Shown: positions 17,062 to 25,299 of the stretch, piece after piece
Position numbering within the stretch: the stretch's first letter is position 1
Layout of the letters: the number at the start of each line of letters is the position of its first letter
Source of the DNA: an uncultured Muribaculaceae bacterium
Lineage (GTDB): Bacteria; Bacteroidota; Bacteroidia; Bacteroidales; Muribaculaceae
Length of the DNA: 34,128 nt
Reading direction: 5' to 3'
NCBI GenBank assembly: GCA_934590135.1
Contig: CAKTOT010000014.1
Coordinates: forward strand, 1-34,128
Notes under the pieces: model-generated
Databases searched by the model: none
Told to the model about the DNA's origin: nothing
The model's input: the letters and a program-made list of their open reading frames with translations, nothing else
Translations under genes and position numbers: made by a program

Positions 17062-17799
17062 ATGGAACAGACAACGATACCCGATCAAGAGCAGGCCTCA
17101 CCTTCCGGCCACGAGCCGCGGACATCAGAGGCTGCAAAGAACGTCGGCGTACCATACTCGTTGTGGCGCACTGCGCGTTATATTTCGGCTATATTTTCGC
17201 CATTGCTTATACCTACGTATGCCGTGGCTGTGGCTATGTGGATTACGCCGCTTAATACCACTCCCGAGAATGTCCGCTTTATTGCATGTATGTTTGTGCT
17301 GTTTATTACAGGAGGCATACCTATGGCAATGCTGCTGACGCTACTACGCCTTGGACGCATCACGGATATAGACATTAGCGATCGGCGTCAGCGCACGCTG
17401 CCGACATTGTTGATTTCGCTGTGCTATGTGGCCGCGGGAATCTATATGTGGCGTATCAGCGCACCGTGGTGGATGATTATGTTTTTTGCAGCGGCCTTTG
17501 TAGTGGCTATGGTATGCATAGTCATATCAAGACGATGGAAAGTCAGCTGTCATTCCACTGCCATCGGCGGCGTCTTGGGTATGGTAATATGGCTTGTGTT
17601 ATCCGGACTGACCGATATAGACCCCATGCCATGGGTCACGGGTATGGTAATTATGGCCGGTATTGTGGGTACGGCTCGAGTCATCCTTGGAGCGCACGAC
17701 ACCATGCAGGTATTGGCCGGGTGGATTCTGGGCGCTGTGATTACCTACTTCATACTTTGTATACCCGGCCCCGATGCAGTAGTGATATATCCTGTTTGA
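17062..17799 (+). CDS. PAP2-superfamily integral membrane protein
   Basis: 245 aa with about six membrane helices after a 35-residue polar head. PAP2 enzymes remove phosphate from membrane lipids such as undecaprenyl or phosphatidyl phosphates. The three PAP2 signature pieces can be recognised: DRRQRTLP (107-114) for KxxxxxxRP, SCHSTAIGG (162-170) for PSGH, and ARVILGAHDTMQVLAG (205-220) for SRxxxxxHxxxD. The last keeps Arg206 and His212 but has Gln216 where the classical enzyme has Asp, so catalysis may be altered; I recall this Gln form as usual in the Bacteroidetes branch. The gene is followed after 20 bp by purE. A link to UppS (lipid carrier recycling) is possible but inferred. Confidence 0.75.
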   Translation: MEQTTIPDQEQASPSGHEPRTSEAAKNVGVPYSLWRTARYISAIFSPLLIPTYAVAVAMWITPLNTTPENVRFIACMFVLFITGGIPMAMLLTLLRLGRITDIDISDRRQRTLPTLLISLCYVAAGIYMWRISAPWWMIMFFAAAFVVAMVCIVISRRWKVSCHSTAIGGVLGMVIWLVLSGLTDIDPMPWVTGMVIMAGIVGTARVILGAHDTMQVLAGWILGAVITYFILCIPGPDAVVIYPV

Positions 17800-17819
17800 C
17801 AATCATATAAAGAGCAATT

Positions 17820-18329
17820 ATGCAACCGCTTATCAGTATCATTATGGGAAGCACCAGCGATCTTCCCGTAGTCAGCAAGGCCGCTGCCTTTCTGGATAGT
17901 ATGTGTATACCTTTCGAGATGCATGCTTTGAGTGCACATCGTACACCGCATCAAGTAGAGAAGTTTGCCTCAGAAGCACGTGCTCGCGGCATCAAGGTCA
18001 TTATTGCCGCCGCCGGTATGGCTGCCGCATTGCCCGGAGTGATTGCGGCGCTTACGCCCGTGCCGGTCATCGGTGTACCCATACGATCGAGCTTGGAAGG
18101 CCGTGACGCGTTGCTCTCGATAGTTCAAATGCCACCGGGTATACCGGTAGCTACGGTCGGTATCGACGGAGCACAGAATGCCGCTATCTTGGCCACGCAA
18201 ATCTTGGCGTTGTCGGATGCGGACATCGCCGAACGCTTGGATGAGTGGCGCAGCTCGTTGGCTCAAAAAATTGTCAAAGCAAGTGCAGACTTGGCCGCAA
18301 TCAAGACATACAAATACAAGACCAATTGA
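17820..18329 (+). CDS. purE: 5-(carboxyamino)imidazole ribonucleotide mutase PurE
   Basis: 169 aa, normal for class I PurE. It moves the carboxylate of N5-CAIR to C4, a step of purine synthesis. Visible motifs are the phosphate loop IIMGSTSDLP (7-16), catalytic SAHRTP (His40) and the core AAAGMAAALPGVIAALTP (63-80) followed by VPVIGVPI. E. coli-type enzymes read AAHLPG in this last motif; here the His is Ala70, which may be a lineage variant. No purK is adjacent. The stop is one base before the ispG ATG, so the two are almost certainly co-transcribed, although the pathways are unrelated. Confidence 0.95.
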   Translation: MQPLISIIMGSTSDLPVVSKAAAFLDSMCIPFEMHALSAHRTPHQVEKFASEARARGIKVIIAAAGMAAALPGVIAALTPVPVIGVPIRSSLEGRDALLSIVQMPPGIPVATVGIDGAQNAAILATQILALSDADIAERLDEWRSSLAQKIVKASADLAAIKTYKYKTN

Positions 18330-18330
18330 T

Positions 18331-19920
18331 ATGACACATAACGTACAGCCGATATATTATCGCCGTCGTCAGACTCATAAGGTGAATATAGGCGCCGACG
18401 GCACTGCTATAGGTGGCAAATCTCCGATATTGGTGCAATCGATGACAGATACGCCCACGGCGGACGTCGAAGCCAGTACGGCGCAGGTGTTACGCTTGGT
18501 GCGGGCCGGTGCCGGATTGGTTCGCCTGACGGCGCAGACCGCGCATCATGCAGCCGCTCTTGGCGATATACGTCAGCATCTTGATATGGTCGGATGCCAC
18601 GTGCCGCTATGCGCAGACATACATTTCAACCCGGCAGCTGCTTTCGAGGCGGCCAAGCATATCGAGAAGGTGCGTATCAATCCGGGTAATTTTGCCGATC
18701 CGGGCCGCACTTTTATCAAATTGGAGTATACCGAAGAGGAATATGCCGCCGAGCAGGAGCGTATAGCCGAGCGACTGCGCCCGTTGTTGGCGTTGTGTCG
18801 TGAGCGCAAGGTTGCTTTACGCCTGGGCGTCAACCACGGCTCGCTTTCGGATCGCATTATGTCGCGCTATGGAGACACTCCGGAAGGTATGGCCGAGAGT
18901 GCGATGGAATATCTTCGCATCTGCTGTGCCGAGAACTTTAAAGATGTTGTAGTCAGTATCAAGGCCTCTAATGTGGTGGTGATGACGCATACCGTACGCC
19001 TTCTGGTTGCGGCCATGAATGCCGAGGGTATGGATTTTCCGCTGCACCTTGGCGTGACCGAGGCCGGCGATGGCGAAGATGCACGTGTCAAGAGTGCAGC
19101 CGGCATAGGGTCATTACTTGTCGATGGTATAGGCGATACGATACGTGTGTCGTTGAGCGAGCCGCCTGAATGCGAAATTCCGGTGGCGCATATGCTTTTG
19201 GCACATACGGACGCAGTGGCTTCTCGCAACGTTGCGACCGTATCTCGCAATACATTATACGATTTCGGCGCGTGCGGATTGGAACCCGTAACGGGGGATA
19301 TATACGTACATGGCATTGATAATCCGGAAGATGCTCCGTCAACGGTGCTGTCGGCCGGTGATGCTATAGAGTGGCGTCGACGTCTATCAGAGTATATAGA
19401 CAAAGGGAACAGAGAGCCGGTAATGGCCCGGCTGGTTTATTCGATGTCGCTGTGCGGTACGGCTTTGGCTGTGGCCGTGGCTACCGATCTCGGGGCGCTG
19501 TTGCTAAATCCGTTACCATTGCTCTCCGGTATACGGGTTATAGCTCCCGGCGCAAGTGATACTGAACTTTCGCGATTGTTACTGTCTGTAATGCAGGCGT
19601 GCCGACGTCGCATTACGCACACCGAGTATATTGCATGCCCCGGATGTGGACGTACATTGTTTGACCTCCGTGATACTTTGGAGCGTGTGCGACGCGCCAC
19701 ATCACACTTGACCGGGCTAAAAATTGCCGTTATGGGGTGCGTGGTCAATGGCCCCGGCGAAATGGCTGATGCCGATTACGGATATGTGGGCGCTGCTGCC
19801 GGACATATTTCGCTATACCGCCGTCGCGAGTGCGTTCGCCGAAACATTCCGCAGGCCGAGGCTGTTCAAGCACTGATACAACTGATAAAGGACTGCGGTG
19901 ACTGGAAGGAGCCGAATTAG
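18331..19920 (+). CDS. ispG: 4-hydroxy-3-methylbut-2-enyl diphosphate synthase IspG (long form)
   Basis: 529 aa. IspG reduces ME-cPP to HMBPP in the MEP isoprenoid pathway using a [4Fe-4S] cluster. The N-terminal TIM barrel starts YYRRRQTHKVNIG and has PILVQSMTDTPT and VRINPGNF. Unlike the ~370-aa proteobacterial enzyme, this is the long plant/Bacteroidetes-type form with an inserted domain between barrel and cluster domain (about residues 270-400). The cluster ligands are visible: CPGC (Cys436, Cys439), Cys470 in MGCVVNGPGE, and the Glu of that motif. The ATG at 18331, one base after the purE stop, is preferred; the frame is open into purE, but the family start fits here. Its product feeds UppS in the envelope cluster. 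A hairpin follows at 19922-19938. Confidence 0.95.
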   Translation: MTHNVQPIYYRRRQTHKVNIGADGTAIGGKSPILVQSMTDTPTADVEASTAQVLRLVRAGAGLVRLTAQTAHHAAALGDIRQHLDMVGCHVPLCADIHFNPAAAFEAAKHIEKVRINPGNFADPGRTFIKLEYTEEEYAAEQERIAERLRPLLALCRERKVALRLGVNHGSLSDRIMSRYGDTPEGMAESAMEYLRICCAENFKDVVVSIKASNVVVMTHTVRLLVAAMNAEGMDFPLHLGVTEAGDGEDARVKSAAGIGSLLVDGIGDTIRVSLSEPPECEIPVAHMLLAHTDAVASRNVATVSRNTLYDFGACGLEPVTGDIYVHGIDNPEDAPSTVLSAGDAIEWRRRLSEYIDKGNREPVMARLVYSMSLCGTALAVAVATDLGALLLNPLPLLSGIRVIAPGASDTELSRLLLSVMQACRRRITHTEYIACPGCGRTLFDLRDTLERVRRATSHLTGLKIAVMGCVVNGPGEMADADYGYVGAAAGHISLYRRRECVRRNIPQAEAVQALIQLIKDCGDWKEPN

Positions 19921-19921
19921 A

Positions 19922-19938
19922 CCGAAGCAATGCTTCGG
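19922..19938. terminator. Hairpin after ispG
   Basis: CCGAAGC and GCTTCGG pair perfectly (7 bp) around an AAT loop, starting 2 nt after the ispG stop. A competing pairing uses GAGCCGAA (19909-19916) with TTCGGCTC (19934-19941). There is no run of T after it, so termination strength is uncertain. Confidence 0.45.
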
Positions 19939-19941
19939 CTC

Positions 19942-20012
19942 TTAATGCCTTAGAATTTTCAAGACCATTAAAGTCCTTATTTAAGGAGTTGAAACGCATT
20001 AAAGCCTATTTT
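19942..20012. repeat. AT-rich intergenic stretch with CATTAAAG-type words
   Basis: The gap after ispG contains CTTAATG, CCATTAAAGTCCTTA, TTTAAGGAG and GCATTAAAGCC spaced irregularly. The same words make up the tandem repeat at 33921-33973 and, in looser form, the gaps at 21359-21382 and 27745-27840. It encodes no visible protein or RNA. The role is unknown. Confidence 0.35.
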
Positions 20013-20089
20013 CAGGCTCTTGCAGTTGCTACGCGCTATTATAATAATATGTCTATCGCCTCTACATCTACGATAATCTTCAGATAATC

Positions 20090-21349
20090 ATGGTCGAACC
20101 AACATACCATACACTGGACAACGGCTTGCGTATCGTGCATTTGCACTTGAAAGGTAGTGCCGTGGGGCATTGCGGCTTTGCGGTTAATGCCGGTAGTCGT
20201 GATGAAAATCTCGTTGCCGGCGAAGGCGGTTTGGCTCATTTTGTGGAGCATACCATTTTCAAGGGCACACTGCACCGCCGTTCGTGGCATATCATTAATC
20301 GTATGGAAGCTGTGGGCGGCGAGTTGAACGCTTTCACCACGAAGGAGGACACTGTCGTGTACTCGGCCTTTCCGCACGGCAATACACGTCGAGCTTTGGA
20401 CTTGCTTGTAGACCTGCTGACGGCCTCGCAATTTCCGGAGGCCGAGCTCGAACGAGAGCGCGAAGTGGTACGCGATGAGATTTCGTCCTATCTGGATGTG
20501 CCTGCCGATGCCGTTTTCGATGATTTTGAGGATGTGATATACGCCGGTACGCCATTAGGGCACAATATCTTGGGTACAGATGCCGGGGTGGGGGCGCTCG
20601 GTAGCGCCGATTGTAGACGATGGATGTCATGCCATTACACGGTGCCGCACATGGCACTGTTTTACGCCGGCCCGGATACGGCCGAGTCTTTTGTGCGTCT
20701 TGCCGCACGGTTGTGTGCCGATATGCCTGTAGATAGTGTTTCGCAGCCGTCAGGCGTATCGGCTTTGCCCGATTTTGAAGCGCCGACACATGACGAGGTT
20801 CGCGCTATAGGCAGCCATCAGTCACATGTGGTGGCCGGATGTGCTGTGCCGTTGCGTGATCGTCGAGGTAAGGTCTCTATGGCCCTATTAGCCAATATTT
20901 TGGGCGGGCCGGGTATGAATTCGCGCTTAAATGTGCTGTTGCGCGAACGCCGCGGATTGGTTTATAGCGTTGAGGCCGCCACCACGCATTTTCGGGACAG
21001 CTCAATGTTTACGGTATACTTCGGTTGCGACCACGAAGATCGTCGACGGTGCTACGATATCGTACGCCGCACTATCGAATCGGCGGCTGCCTCACCTTTG
21101 ACCGTTAGAGCCTTAGATGCAGCACGACGTCAGTATCTGGGACAGATATTGTTGGCGGAAGACAATATCTCGGAAAGGATAATTGCGTTGGCACGTGCGA
21201 TGATACACCACGATGAGGCTTTGGGTGGCACTCCGAGGCCGATGACACGCGCCGAATTGGGCTCGTTGATGTCCACTTTGACGCCTGATGACATTCAAGA
21301 GGCGGCCGCTGCCTTGGCTCCAAGGCTGAGCTCGTTGGCGCTGATATAG
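20090..21349 (+). CDS. M16 family zinc metallopeptidase
   Basis: 419 aa. M16 (pitrilysin/processing peptidase) enzymes cut peptides in a two-domain clam. The N-terminal domain has the inverted zinc motif HFVEH (His50, Glu53, His54) and the third ligand Glu130 in EREVVRDE, exactly 76 residues after His54 as the family rule HxxEH(x76)E demands, so this is a catalytically complete subunit. The C-terminal half has the usual partner-domain motif RERRGLVYSVEAATTHFRDSS. No signal peptide is seen and no M16 partner gene is adjacent; single-domain-pair forms of this size often work as homodimers. It follows ispG after 169 bp of AT-rich DNA and ends convergent with bioGC. Confidence 0.93.
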   Translation: MVEPTYHTLDNGLRIVHLHLKGSAVGHCGFAVNAGSRDENLVAGEGGLAHFVEHTIFKGTLHRRSWHIINRMEAVGGELNAFTTKEDTVVYSAFPHGNTRRALDLLVDLLTASQFPEAELEREREVVRDEISSYLDVPADAVFDDFEDVIYAGTPLGHNILGTDAGVGALGSADCRRWMSCHYTVPHMALFYAGPDTAESFVRLAARLCADMPVDSVSQPSGVSALPDFEAPTHDEVRAIGSHQSHVVAGCAVPLRDRRGKVSMALLANILGGPGMNSRLNVLLRERRGLVYSVEAATTHFRDSSMFTVYFGCDHEDRRRCYDIVRRTIESAAASPLTVRALDAARRQYLGQILLAEDNISERIIALARAMIHHDEALGGTPRPMTRAELGSLMSTLTPDDIQEAAAALAPRLSSLALI

Positions 21350-21408
21350 ATTATGGTTTCTAAGAATACCAATATCCTTAGAGCTCTAAAATAATATAGT
21401 AGCATATA

Positions 21409-21435
21409 GGAATTTCCGGCTCAAGCCGAAATTCC
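21409..21435. terminator. Bidirectional hairpin between M16 gene and bioGC
   Basis: GGAATTTcCGGCT and AGCCGAAATTCC pair as a 12-bp stem with one bulged C around a short loop. It lies between two convergent stops (21349 and 21472), so it can end both transcripts. T-runs are short (AAATTCC / GGAATTT). Confidence 0.55.
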
Positions 21436-21471
21436 GTAAAGTCACGAAACATTGGCTCCCACCCCCGTATT

Positions 21472-22881
21472 CTAAATCGTCGGGTCGATTTTGCGTGCAA
21501 TGATAATCAGGGGGTAATAAGTGAGAGTGCAGCTACCGTTTTCGTTATGCGGATATTGGCGCAGTATGCGCCGTGCCATAGCTACGGCGTCTGTGCCGTG
21601 GGCCAATGCGTTTACGCCCGTACGGCGTAGATGCTCAAGAATATCTCGTGTGCTGTCCATAGTTATGGTAACCACCGAGGGTTGGCATACCAAGGGCTCG
21701 AGTGTCGGCGGAAGCATAGCACGCCATTCATCGGCTGTAGGAAGATGACGATCCAATTGCGGGCACGCTTCGAGTAACTCCGGGAGATTGCCTTGCACAA
21801 AAGTGGAAAATGCAATGTATCCACCGGGGAGTAGGACTCGTGCACATTGTTCGAGAAACGATTTGGGCGAATTGAACCATTGTATGGTGGAAGACGACAG
21901 AATGTAGTATGCCGAGCGTGGCTGACGGCGACGTATGGCCACTTCGGCGTCACAGCAGCGCGAAATGGCTTTATCGTAAATGCCGGCAGCGTCAGTATGA
22001 GCGATGTCCCATAGCTCGATGCGCGATGCCGGAGCACATTCGCCGGTATATAGGCGCGTGAGTGCGCCGGTGCCGCAACCTATTTCGAGAATGTCGCCGC
22101 ATAGGCCTTCTACATTGGCGGCACTTTTGAGTACTTTATATAGTGCCTGCGCAATTTTTTGTTGCACTTGTGCCGATGCTTTATTATAAGTATCAATAGC
22201 CGAGGCAAAGCGCATTGCCATAGTATCCTTGTCTACGATATACTCATCAATAACGGATTGCATATCGGGCAGGTGGGCGTCTTCGGTAATTATTGTGGGC
22301 GCTTTGTCTCGCCATGCACGCACTTGATTGGTGGGCGGAAATATGCGGTCGTGACGTCCTATGATTGCCATATCCCAGCAACATACTTGCGGCGCATGGA
22401 ATATTGTATGTGTCTCCAGTGCATAGAGTTCGTCGCGTAGCGAGACAATGTCTCGCCTCGGAGCCACTTCGCGAAAGGCGGCATAGTGTTCGGCGTCCAA
22501 GCACATACGGCGGTGAAATTTACGCAGATTACCGGCATTGAGACCTTCGGCAGTGCCGTGGTATATTTCGACCGGGATACCGAGTGTATTGTTTATGGGG
22601 TCTGGAGTACCGCAGACGGCTATGGATTTGGTTATGCGTGGCAAAATCTCGTGTATGGTCACAGATGCTGCAAATACGCCCATAGACCATGCCACGAGGC
22701 ATATTTCATCGTAGGATGCCACCACTGACCAGTCAAAGGTGAGCTGACTATAATCCCATATAACGAGGATATCGTAGCCGTGCCTGCGTATATGGCGGAA
22801 GACGCGCCAATCCATACCCCATCCGGCGTATATTAGGATGAGGCGACTGTTGTGTTCGCGGCTTATGAATTTGTATCGCAT
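21472..22881 (-). CDS. BioG-BioC fusion: pimeloyl-ACP methyl ester esterase plus malonyl-ACP O-methyltransferase
   Basis: 469 aa, two enzymes in one chain. Residues 1-215 match BioG (DUF452), an alpha/beta hydrolase: nucleophile elbow VAWSMGVF (Ser66), acid Asp178 in IGRHDRIFP and His203 in DAHLPDM. Residues 221-469 match BioC, a SAM methyltransferase: motif I DILEIGCGTG (263-272), then SSSTIQWFNSP and LLPGGYIAFSTFVQGNL. BioC masks the malonyl carboxylate so that fatty-acid synthase can build the pimeloyl chain; BioG removes the methyl ester afterwards, so the fusion carries the first and the gate-closing step of pimelate synthesis. Such fusions occur in Bacteroides. The gene is last in an operon with the unknown gene (34 bp upstream) and gpmI. 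Catalytic residues of both halves look intact. Confidence 0.92.
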   Translation of the reverse strand: MRYKFISREHNSRLILIYAGWGMDWRVFRHIRRHGYDILVIWDYSQLTFDWSVVASYDEICLVAWSMGVFAASVTIHEILPRITKSIAVCGTPDPINNTLGIPVEIYHGTAEGLNAGNLRKFHRRMCLDAEHYAAFREVAPRRDIVSLRDELYALETHTIFHAPQVCCWDMAIIGRHDRIFPPTNQVRAWRDKAPTIITEDAHLPDMQSVIDEYIVDKDTMAMRFASAIDTYNKASAQVQQKIAQALYKVLKSAANVEGLCGDILEIGCGTGALTRLYTGECAPASRIELWDIAHTDAAGIYDKAISRCCDAEVAIRRRQPRSAYYILSSSTIQWFNSPKSFLEQCARVLLPGGYIAFSTFVQGNLPELLEACPQLDRHLPTADEWRAMLPPTLEPLVCQPSVVTITMDSTRDILEHLRRTGVNALAHGTDAVAMARRILRQYPHNENGSCTLTYYPLIIIARKIDPTI

Positions 22882-22915
22882 CTTGGATTGGCTATTGTGG
22901 CGAGTATGGCCGATT

Positions 22916-23455
22916 TTATATTGGCAGGGTGATATGCAAGTCGTTGCCTCCGAGCTGGTTTTGGTATATTTCGTGTACGTTGGTATTGATGTGCATACAT
23001 GCCGATGACAGCTGTCCCAGACGATTGATTATATCTTGATTATGGGTAGCCGTACGCAGAAAGTGTAGTAGCAGTGCCGTATCGCGTACCCATGTCGTTT
23101 CGCCTAATTCTTTGAGCGTATTATAGCTGTCGGCGGGGTCTTGGTTGGCTACGAGTACATCTACCATATTCCCCAGTCTGTCAATGGACGCTTGGCATAG
23201 CATAATCATACGAGCCAAAGCGTTGTCATCGAAGTCTGTACGTCCCAGACGCACGGCGGCGGCGTAATCGTCAAGCGTGCGTTCGTCGTAATGTGGCGGT
23301 TGAGCCAGTATTTGCTGCGGGGTGGGTGGGATGCTGTCACGGTCGTCACGTGTGCCTCCGCTCGTACATAGCTTTGCCGTAACCGCAATTATAGCGGCTA
23401 CGGCAAGCACTATGATGAGTGTCGCGACAAGTCGTTTGCGCTGTCGCGTGATCAT
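22916..23455 (-). CDS. Unknown membrane-anchored protein between gpmI and bioGC
   Basis: 179 aa; I do not recognise the family. A basic head (MITRQRKRLV) and one hydrophobic helix (about residues 9-28, VATLIIVLAVAAIIAVTAKL) look like an uncleaved signal anchor, or possibly a signal ending near LCTSGG (Cys30), where a lipobox is not convincing. The rest is predicted periplasmic: a polar linker rich in Pro/Asp (30-60), then a mostly helical region (about 60-165) with regular Leu/Ile spacing (DNALARMIMLCQASIDRLGNMVDVLV). Its ATG overlaps the gpmI stop in an ATGA, a strong sign of coupled translation. It is a real gene judging by the coupling and codon use. The ATGA coupling to gpmI suggests a stable association, not a function. 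Confidence 0.75.
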   Translation of the reverse strand: MITRQRKRLVATLIIVLAVAAIIAVTAKLCTSGGTRDDRDSIPPTPQQILAQPPHYDERTLDDYAAAVRLGRTDFDDNALARMIMLCQASIDRLGNMVDVLVANQDPADSYNTLKELGETTWVRDTALLLHFLRTATHNQDIINRLGQLSSACMHINTNVHEIYQNQLGGNDLHITLPI

Positions 23456-24969
23456 TCGCTTATAAGGTCGTGACCTGTCATATCGGCCGGCTGAGCCAGA
23501 CCCATAATATGAAGGATGCTGGGAGCTACGTCAGCCAATATGCCGTCCTTGACCTTGGCTTTGGTGTCGGCGGTGACGTATACAAAGGGCACGGGGTTGA
23601 GAGAGTGTGCCGTATTGGGAGTGCCGTCGGCGTTGATTGCATGGTCGGCGTTGCCGTGATCGGCTATGATGATGGCTTCGTAGTCGTTGGCTTTGGCGGC
23701 TTCGATGACGTCATGCAGGCACTTGTCGATAGTCTCTACGGCTTTCTGTATTGCGGTGTATACACCGGTGTGGCCGACCATATCACCATTGGCAAAGTTG
23801 ACGACGATGAAGTCGTACTTGCATGTATTGATGGCCGCTACGAGCTTTTCGCTCACTTCCGGAGCGCTCATCTCCGGCTTGAGGTCATAGGTGGCAACTT
23901 TGGGCGATGGCACCAGGATGCGGTCTTCGCCATCGAAGGGCTGTTCGCGTCCGCCGTTAAAGAAGAATGTGACGTGTGCGTATTTCTCTGTCTCGGCAAT
24001 GTGCAATTGTTTCTTGCCGTGTTTGGAGAGATATTCGGCCAATGTGTCGGGCACATCTTTTTTGTCAAAGATGATGTGTACACCCTTGAAGGATGCATCA
24101 TAGGGGGTCATGCAGTAGTACTGAAGTCCGGCAATGGTGTGCATGCCCTGTTCGGGCATATCCTGCTGGGTGAGTACGGTGGTGAGTTCCTTCGCGCGGT
24201 CATTACGATAGTTGAAGAATATGACTACATCGCCTTCTTTGATGGTGCCGTCAACGCTGCTGTTGTTGATAGGCTTGATGAATTCGTCGGTGACTTCGGC
24301 ATCATAGCTGTCCTGCATGGCCTTGACCATATCGGTGGCTTGTGTGCCCGTACCTTCTATCAGCAGGTCGTAGGCTTCTTTGACGCGGTTCCAGCGTTTG
24401 TCTCGATCCATAGCGTAGAAACGACCGATGATGCTGGCAATCTTTACGGGGCCGTCGGCGCAATGTTCCTGAATGGTCTTGATATAAGATATGCCGGAAC
24501 GGGGGTCGGTGTCACGTCCGTCCATAAAGCAGTGCAGGTATGCCTTTTCGATGCCGTATTCCTTGGCGATGTCGCATAGTGCCAAAATGTGGTTCAGCGA
24601 TGAGTGTACGCCACCGGTGCTGGTGAGGCCCATAAGGTGCAGGGCGTGTCCGGTCTGCTTGGCGTAGGAATAAGCGCTCTTGATTTCGGGATTGTCCAGA
24701 ATGGAGCCGTCGGCGATAGCGCGGTTGATTTTTACCAGGTCTTGGTAGACGATGCGCCCGGCACCGATGTTGAGGTGTCCCACCTCGCTGTTACCCATCT
24801 GTCCGTCAGGCAGTCCGACGTTTTCGCCCGAAGCCTGAAGCTCGGAATGGGGATATTTCTGAATTAGACTGTCCCAATAAGGCTTGGGTGTTTCGTATAT
24901 AGCGTTGCTTTTGTCGTGAGGACCGATGCCCCAGCCGTCCAAAATAACCAATAATGCTTTCTTTGCCAT
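23452..24969 (-). CDS. gpmI: 2,3-bisphosphoglycerate-independent phosphoglycerate mutase GpmI
   Basis: 505 aa, the standard length. It interconverts 3- and 2-phosphoglycerate in glycolysis using two Mn ions. Motifs are complete: metal Asp11 in VILDGWGIG, phospho-acceptor Ser61 in MGNSEVGHLNIGAGR, GRDTDPRSG and IIGRFYAMDRDKRW in the transferase domain, and VGHTG and ADHGNAD in the phosphatase domain. The start at 24969 (MAKKALLVILDGWG) is chosen over the longer open frame because the family begins there and a consensus promoter lies at 25057-25088 with about an 80-nt leader. It heads the operon gpmI-unknown-bioGC; the overlap with the next gene is 4 bp. Confidence 0.97.
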   Translation of the reverse strand: MAKKALLVILDGWGIGPHDKSNAIYETPKPYWDSLIQKYPHSELQASGENVGLPDGQMGNSEVGHLNIGAGRIVYQDLVKINRAIADGSILDNPEIKSAYSYAKQTGHALHLMGLTSTGGVHSSLNHILALCDIAKEYGIEKAYLHCFMDGRDTDPRSGISYIKTIQEHCADGPVKIASIIGRFYAMDRDKRWNRVKEAYDLLIEGTGTQATDMVKAMQDSYDAEVTDEFIKPINNSSVDGTIKEGDVVIFFNYRNDRAKELTTVLTQQDMPEQGMHTIAGLQYYCMTPYDASFKGVHIIFDKKDVPDTLAEYLSKHGKKQLHIAETEKYAHVTFFFNGGREQPFDGEDRILVPSPKVATYDLKPEMSAPEVSEKLVAAINTCKYDFIVVNFANGDMVGHTGVYTAIQKAVETIDKCLHDVIEAAKANDYEAIIIADHGNADHAINADGTPNTAHSLNPVPFVYVTADTKAKVKDGILADVAPSILHIMGLAQPADMTGHDLISE

Positions 24970-25056
24970 AGTCTTTTGATATATGTCTTGTGTTGTTGTT
25001 TTTTCAGTGTGTTTTCGAAATTGTGTGCCTGTGACCATAAGGCCATTTGGACACTA

Positions 25057-25088
25057 CAAAGGTACGAATATATCATCATTCTTGCAAA
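25057..25088 (-). promoter_or_regulatory. Bacteroidetes-type promoter for gpmI operon
   Basis: Read on the minus strand: TTTG (25088-25085), 20 nt, TACCTTTG (25064-25057). Transcription would begin near 25050, about 80 nt before the gpmI ATG at 24969. Confidence 0.75.
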
Positions 25089-25203
25089 AGTCGTGCCACA
25101 CGATTGGTCTGATTCGGCCGCGTATGTCCGTAATATCGGTATGGGTCGTCGGAGAATGCGCGACAGCGCACGATGAGGGTGCAGCGCACCGATTCAATTG
25201 GCT

Positions 25204-25299
25204 ATTGTGCTTGTTTGCAGAGGGCTATGGGTATGATTTCTATGAAATACCACTATGCTATAAGCTCATTGTGCTTGTTCGCAGGGTGCTATGGATGCT
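25204..25299. repeat. Imperfect direct repeat, two 32-nt copies, 64-nt offset
   Basis: Copy 1 (25204-25235) and copy 2 (25268-25299) share ATTGTGCTTGTT-GCAG--GCTATGG with few mismatches and no gap. The 32 nt between the copies are not obviously repeated. The repeat lies upstream of the gpmI promoter and just after the SprT-like stop. It has no open frame that would explain the conservation. Confidence 0.65.

Noticed and set aside
23470..24579. Long plus-strand frame (369 codons) inside gpmI
   Set aside because: Antisense shadow of gpmI; Gly/Val/Phe-rich composition without domain signs and no promoter.
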